Below, piece after piece: positions 34,228 through 37,648 of a stretch of 37,648 nt of DNA. The number at the start of each line of letters is the position of its first letter. Position 1 is the stretch's first letter. The position numbers and the translations under genes are program-made. Origin of the DNA: Lachnospiraceae bacterium (GTDB taxonomy: Bacteria; Bacillota; Clostridia; Lachnospirales; Lachnospiraceae); NCBI GenBank assembly GCA_021199475.1, contig JAJQHZ010000098.1:1-37648 (forward strand), written 5' to 3'. Under the pieces are notes generated by a model. The model ran no database searches, was not told the DNA's origin, and was given only the letters and a program-made list of their open reading frames with translations.

Positions 34228-35649
34228 TCAAAACCGGAAATACAGAAACGGATTGTACGACGCATCCACCAGCCACGCCACGGACAGCAAAAAGAGCAGG
34301 ACATAAAACAGGCTTCTCGCCGCCAGCATCACCGCATTTCTGTCCGCAAAACGCGCGCAGAACGCGTCTCCCAGCTTTTTCGGAAGTCTGGTGCTTCCCA
34401 GTATCAGAAAAACCAGCAGAACCAGATTGTTCAAAAGCAGATAGATCGTCTCCGTGTTCAAAAGACCAGCGCCATAGCCGCCGAACAGCGCCCCAAAAAA
34501 CGCAAGGCTCTGCGAGAGGTCGCCAAACATAAACAGGTTCCACCCAAGCATCACCAGCACCATGCAGTAAAAATGCTGCAGCACCCCCGGCAGCTTCTCC
34601 AGATAGCGTCCCAGAATATATTTTTCAATCACCAGCAGCACGCCGTAGTAGACACCCCAGGCCACAAAGTTCCAGCTCGCACCGTGCCAGATGCCGGTCA
34701 GCAGCCAGACAATCATCAGATTGCGGATATGGCGGGCCGGCGTGACGCGGTTGCCGCCAAGCGGAATGTACACATACTCGCGAAACCAGGTGCTAAGGGA
34801 AATATGCCATCTGCGCCAGAATTCCGTAATGCTTTTTGACACATAGGGGTAGTTAAAATTCTCCAGAAAGCGGAATCCAAACATATGCCCGAGGCCGATC
34901 GCCATATCCGAGTACGCAGAAAAATCAAAATAGATCTGCAGGGTATAGGCGGCCAGGCCAAGCCAGGCCGTTATCACAGGTACCTCCGAGACGGTCATCG
35001 CGCTGATGGTATCCCACAGCGCTCCCGCATTGTTTGCAAGCAGCACCTTTTTCCCCAGACCGATCAGAAAGCGCTGGATTCCCTGCGCAAATTCCTCCGG
35101 CGTCTCCCGTCTTTGGCGCAGCTGCGCGTCTATGGTCTTGTACTGCACAATCGGGCCAGCGATCAGCTGAGGAAACATGGAAACATATGCCCCATAGGAA
35201 ATCAGATTTTTCTGCACCTGCGCTTCGCCCCGGTATACATCAATCGTGTAGGACATCGTCTGAAAGGTATAAAAAGAAATGCCGATCGGCAGCGCCAGAT
35301 TCAACAGCTGCAGCCGGGCATTTGTCAGTGTATTTACCGTTCCGATGGCAAAATCCGCATATTTAAAAAATCCAAGCAGGGCCAGGCTGATGGTAACCGA
35401 ACCGGCCATGACCCTTCGCGCCGCCTTCTCTCTTCCGGCGCGTTTCATCGCATCCACCGCTCTCCCGCCGGAATAGGAAATCAAAATGGAAGCCAGCATC
35501 AGAAGAATATAGACCGGCTCCCCCCACGCGTAAAACAGCAGACTGAACAGAAGCAGCACAAGATTGCGCCATCCGCGCGGAACCAGGTAATAGAAAAGGA
35601 GCACAGCCGGCAAAAAGCGAAATAAAAACAGCAGACTGCTGAAAACCAT
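34228..35649 (-). CDS. MBOAT-family membrane-bound O-acyltransferase (AlgI/DltB-like)
   Basis: 473 residues, about ten or more membrane segments. The ATG at 35649 has GGAGAG 5 nt upstream, so 23 further in-frame codons are excluded. MBOAT landmarks are RRWHISLSTWFREYVYIPLGGNR (H282) and the catalytic-histidine motif LTGIWHGASWNF (H322), plus FDFSAYSDMAIGLGHMFGF. AlgI-type MBOATs pass acyl groups across the membrane to an exported glycan or wall polymer. It is followed by the DHHW gene and preceded by DUF4358 and SGNH genes, a set I recall as recurrent in Lachnospiraceae. A 207-bp MITE separates it from the upstream gene. Confidence 0.94.
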   Translation of the reverse strand: MVFSSLLFLFRFLPAVLLFYYLVPRGWRNLVLLLFSLLFYAWGEPVYILLMLASILISYSGGRAVDAMKRAGREKAARRVMAGSVTISLALLGFFKYADFAIGTVNTLTNARLQLLNLALPIGISFYTFQTMSYTIDVYRGEAQVQKNLISYGAYVSMFPQLIAGPIVQYKTIDAQLRQRRETPEEFAQGIQRFLIGLGKKVLLANNAGALWDTISAMTVSEVPVITAWLGLAAYTLQIYFDFSAYSDMAIGLGHMFGFRFLENFNYPYVSKSITEFWRRWHISLSTWFREYVYIPLGGNRVTPARHIRNLMIVWLLTGIWHGASWNFVAWGVYYGVLLVIEKYILGRYLEKLPGVLQHFYCMVLVMLGWNLFMFGDLSQSLAFFGALFGGYGAGLLNTETIYLLLNNLVLLVFLILGSTRLPKKLGDAFCARFADRNAVMLAARSLFYVLLFLLSVAWLVDASYNPFLYFRF

Positions 35650-35746
35650 AACTTCTCTCCATTCACGGAAATAACGTAACGCGGTAAGAGTAACGCTTTC
35701 CCTCACTCCTACCCGCACGCTTCGTGATTTTACAGAAAGTACACTC
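35650..35746 (-). other. Upstream region of the MBOAT gene
   Basis: About 97 bp between the MITE and the MBOAT ATG. It contains a repeated GCGTTAC (minus strand, about 35672-35687). I see no convincing promoter, so the MBOAT gene probably depends on read-through across the MITE or on a weak promoter inside it. Confidence 0.35.
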
Positions 35747-35959
35747 TAAGGAACTGTCGCGAAATAACTTACCCATCTTGCACCGCCTAACGCGCGAATC
35801 GCAGACCATAAAATCCTCGACGCTCTACGCTCCGCTTCGGTCGGCGCTAAACGAACGTCCACTGGACGTTCAGCGCCCCGCTGCGCCTACGTTTTTATGG
35901 TCTGTGCTTCACACGTTATCCGGCACAATCTGGGCATGTTATTTTGCGACAGTTCCTAA
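35747..35959. mobile_element. MITE-like 207-bp inverted-repeat element with TAA target duplications
   Basis: The element spans 35750-35956. Its ends are GGAACTGTCGCGAAATAAC and its inverted copy with one mismatch. TAA flanks it directly on both sides (35747-35749 and 35957-35959). The imperfect inverted repeat continues inward for about 67 bp per arm, including a perfect CAGACCATAAAA/TTTTATGGTCTG pair. The centre holds ACGTCCA-CT-GGACGT. No transposase frame fits inside, so it must be mobilised in trans. It lies 3 bp past the DUF4358 stop codon. The IS family that owns these ends was not identified. Confidence 0.85.
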
Positions 35960-35962
35960 CGA

Positions 35963-36430
35963 TCAGAACCCGTAGGATTCCAGAATCTCCTCTGCTCCAT
36001 CCGTATCATCGCAGACACAGAGCACCGTGTAATTCCCCGCGCTCTTAATGATCGCGGTATCCAGCCGGGCCGCTTCGCTCTGATTGTAGGAAGCATAGAG
36101 CGTTGTCTGATTGTCCACGCGTGTCTGCATCATCGACTCCACATTGCTGACATCCTCCGAATCCGCGCTCTCAATCACTGCAATCTCACAAGCCGTCGCA
36201 CCGGAGCTCGCATAAGCGACCGCCGAAGCGACATCCTCCTCATCCAGATAATAAATCGAAGGAATCAAAGATGAGGCCGTCTCACTCAGGTCATCCGATG
36301 TGACTGTCTCCAGCAGCGCCTCCGCCAGTTCAGAGACATCAATGGATACCGCCTCTTCCTTTTTTGAACCGCAGGCCGTCATGGAAAGCATCAGTACCGC
36401 CGCGCAAAAAAATGCCGTTAACTTTTTCAT
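35963..36430 (-). CDS. DUF4358-type lipoprotein
   Basis: 155 residues. A signal peptide ends in the lipobox LSMTACGS, so C20 would be lipidated and the protein held on the outer face of the membrane. The mature part is small, acidic and rich in Ser, Ala and Asp, with SSLIPSIYYLDEEDVASAVAYASSGATACEIAVIES and MMQTRVDNQTTLYASY, as in DUF4358. Function is unknown; members often sit beside SGNH and MBOAT genes in Clostridia, suggesting a part in surface glycan acylation. GGAG lies about 12 nt upstream of the ATG, a long spacing. A MITE begins just past the stop. Confidence 0.88.
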   Translation of the reverse strand: MKKLTAFFCAAVLMLSMTACGSKKEEAVSIDVSELAEALLETVTSDDLSETASSLIPSIYYLDEEDVASAVAYASSGATACEIAVIESADSEDVSNVESMMQTRVDNQTTLYASYNQSEAARLDTAIIKSAGNYTVLCVCDDTDGAEEILESYGF

Positions 36431-36487
36431 ACTATCATTTTTCTCCTTTATCCGTTATTCTCATTTGAAATGAAAAGCTTCTCCCTC

Positions 36488-37498
36488 TCACCCGGTCTCT
36501 GTCTCCGTCTCATGTTCCGTGTCCGTATCCTCTGCATTTACGTAGTGCGTTTTGAGATAATCCAGCATCTTTTTGCAATACTCCGCGGCAAGATGCACAC
36601 CATCCTCCGATGCTCCGGAAATAAGAGAACCATAGCCATCGGAAAGCTCTTCATTCAGATCCAGATAGTAATACCCCTGTTCCTCGCATACCTCGAGCAA
36701 AACCTCGTTGAGCTGGTCTACATTCTCATTATTAATATAATCCCCGGTCGTGACCTTGTCCTCTTCCACATAAATACAGCTGCATATGTAGAGCACCGCG
36801 TCCGGCTGAATTTCCAGAAATCGTCCGGTCACAGACACAAACCCGGTCTTAAAATCATCCCAGCTGTACTCCCCGAGGTCATTCGCCCCGAGCATGATAT
36901 AAATCTTCCCATAGGTGCCGCCGGAAAGTGCAGCCGCGACCGTCATGGTATCCGTCCCGTCCGAGATAATCTTCTCGCTGGTCATCGAGTCCAGAGACAT
37001 TCCGACGCTTGTAAAAAAGGTCCCCTCCGTGATGCCGGATGTATTCCGGAAGCCTTCCATTCGGGAATCGCCAATAAATACCGCGTCCGAAAAATAAGCG
37101 TCATCCACCGCTTCCTCCTGCTCCCTGACAATCGCCGTGCTGTCCGGATTCGACACCGTATCATGGGGCTCCTTTACTTCCTCCACCTCGCCGGTCAGTC
37201 CCGCATCTGACAGCCCGGCCAGATAGGCTCCGTAGCTGTTCCATGCCGTCCCGGTTCCGGATGCTGCTCCCGACTCCGTCTCCTCTTCGGTCTCCTGATC
37301 CATCGGATCCGTCCCGTCCTCGCCGGCCTTCTCCTCATTCTCTGAAGAAACCACCCGTCCGGACGAATCAAATGTAAACATTGTATAGATCAACCGCCCC
37401 TCAAATATAAAAATAACGAGAAGGACCATCAATAATAATTTAATAACAAACGCAAATTCTGACCGATGCCGTTTGCGTCTGCTCTGTTTTTGTGCCAT
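36488..37498 (-). CDS. Membrane-anchored SGNH/GDSL hydrolase or acyltransferase
   Basis: 336 residues. A basic N-terminus and one membrane helix (about 16-37) place the rest outside. A Glu/Thr-rich linker (about 50-85) precedes the catalytic domain. Block I is FIGDSRMEGF with S145, block III is GAND with N206, and block V is DGVH with D299 and H302. All SGNH catalytic positions are present. In this setting it may transfer or remove acyl groups on a surface polysaccharide. The tail TDTEHETETETG repeats the acidic style of the linker. GGGGAG precedes the ATG. It is the first gene of the SGNH-DUF4358-MBOAT-DHHW run. Confidence 0.92.
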   Translation of the reverse strand: MAQKQSRRKRHRSEFAFVIKLLLMVLLVIFIFEGRLIYTMFTFDSSGRVVSSENEEKAGEDGTDPMDQETEEETESGAASGTGTAWNSYGAYLAGLSDAGLTGEVEEVKEPHDTVSNPDSTAIVREQEEAVDDAYFSDAVFIGDSRMEGFRNTSGITEGTFFTSVGMSLDSMTSEKIISDGTDTMTVAAALSGGTYGKIYIMLGANDLGEYSWDDFKTGFVSVTGRFLEIQPDAVLYICSCIYVEEDKVTTGDYINNENVDQLNEVLLEVCEEQGYYYLDLNEELSDGYGSLISGASEDGVHLAAEYCKKMLDYLKTHYVNAEDTDTEHETETETG

Positions 37499-37533
37499 AC
37501 CCGCTCCCCTTTTACCGCCTATCGCAATTTATC

Positions 37534-37562
37534 ATTCTATTCTCATTCGGGGACAAAGTCAA
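37534..37562 (-). promoter_or_regulatory. Sigma-A promoter of the surface-acylation operon
   Basis: On the minus strand, TTGACT (37557-37562), a 17-bp spacer and TAGAAT (37534-37539), about 36 bp before the SGNH gene. Nothing further was recognised in the last 86 bp of the window. Confidence 0.78.
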
Positions 37563-37648
37563 GTAATAAGGGGAAAGATGGCGAAAAAAAACATTTTGCT
37601 GAAGTGAAAAAGTAAATTCCACTCTGAAGGGATGCAAGTTGAATTTAG

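Noticed and set aside
33121-34839. Open frame of 572 codons on the plus strand across the DHHW and MBOAT genes
   Set aside because: Spans the antisense of two well-supported genes and their spacer.

Overview
The window looks like chromosomal core from a Gram-positive anaerobe of the Clostridia, most likely a Lachnospiraceae member. This is inferred from the gene set and from recalled gene neighbourhoods, not from a database search. Pointers are a long, divergent Prs, a DUF512/PDZ radical-SAM protein next to der, an NfnAB-type electron-bifurcating pair, Rex, a SpoIIIE/FtsK translocase, a SleB-like hydrolase, a MazF gene behind alr, and a DHHW/MBOAT/DUF4358/SGNH surface operon. The DNA is roughly half G+C, with strong AGGAGG ribosome sites and 16-17 bp-spaced sigma-A promoters. 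I saw no rRNA, tRNA, CRISPR array, prophage or transposase gene. Every gene except mgtE is on the minus strand.

Layout from left to right. Positions 63-5982 hold a probable operon read leftward: prs, DUF512 radical SAM, der, plsY, gpsA. It has a clear promoter at 6096-6124. Divergently, mgtE (6595-7986) has its own promoter and a leader of about 400 nt full of hairpins. Citrate synthase (8138-9463) follows, convergent with mgtE and with a leader of about 270 nt. Next comes an nfnA-nfnB-rlmH unit (9922-12788). Then uppP and ftsK/spoIIIE (13075-17391), a TepA/ClpP-like protease with a repeat-coded charged tail, a CFI-box-type unknown protein and a YebC regulator (17476-20275).

Positions 20417-27485 read leftward as SH3 protein, ABC-F ATPase, rex, bifunctional NAD(P)HX repair enzyme, alr, mazF. 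Together they cover ribosome protection or translation, redox sensing, NAD(P)H repair and cell-wall D-alanine. Then come thrC with a small membrane protein (27615-29470), a SleB-like hydrolase (29583-30386), enolase (30877-32175) and dihydrofolate reductase (32313-32798).

The right end (32947-37498) is a surface-modification cluster: SGNH hydrolase, DUF4358 lipoprotein, MBOAT acyltransferase and DHHW protein. It probably transfers acyl groups to an exported glycan. It is interrupted by a 207-bp transposase-less inverted-repeat element (MITE) with TAA target duplications.

The most interesting non-coding signals are the mgtE leader, which carries no M-box I can recognise; a possible two-state hairpin over the der ribosome site; the MITE; a near-perfect inverted repeat in front of an antitoxin-less mazF; an orphan rightward promoter downstream of enolase; and a 15-bp repeat array growing out of the rlmH stop codon.
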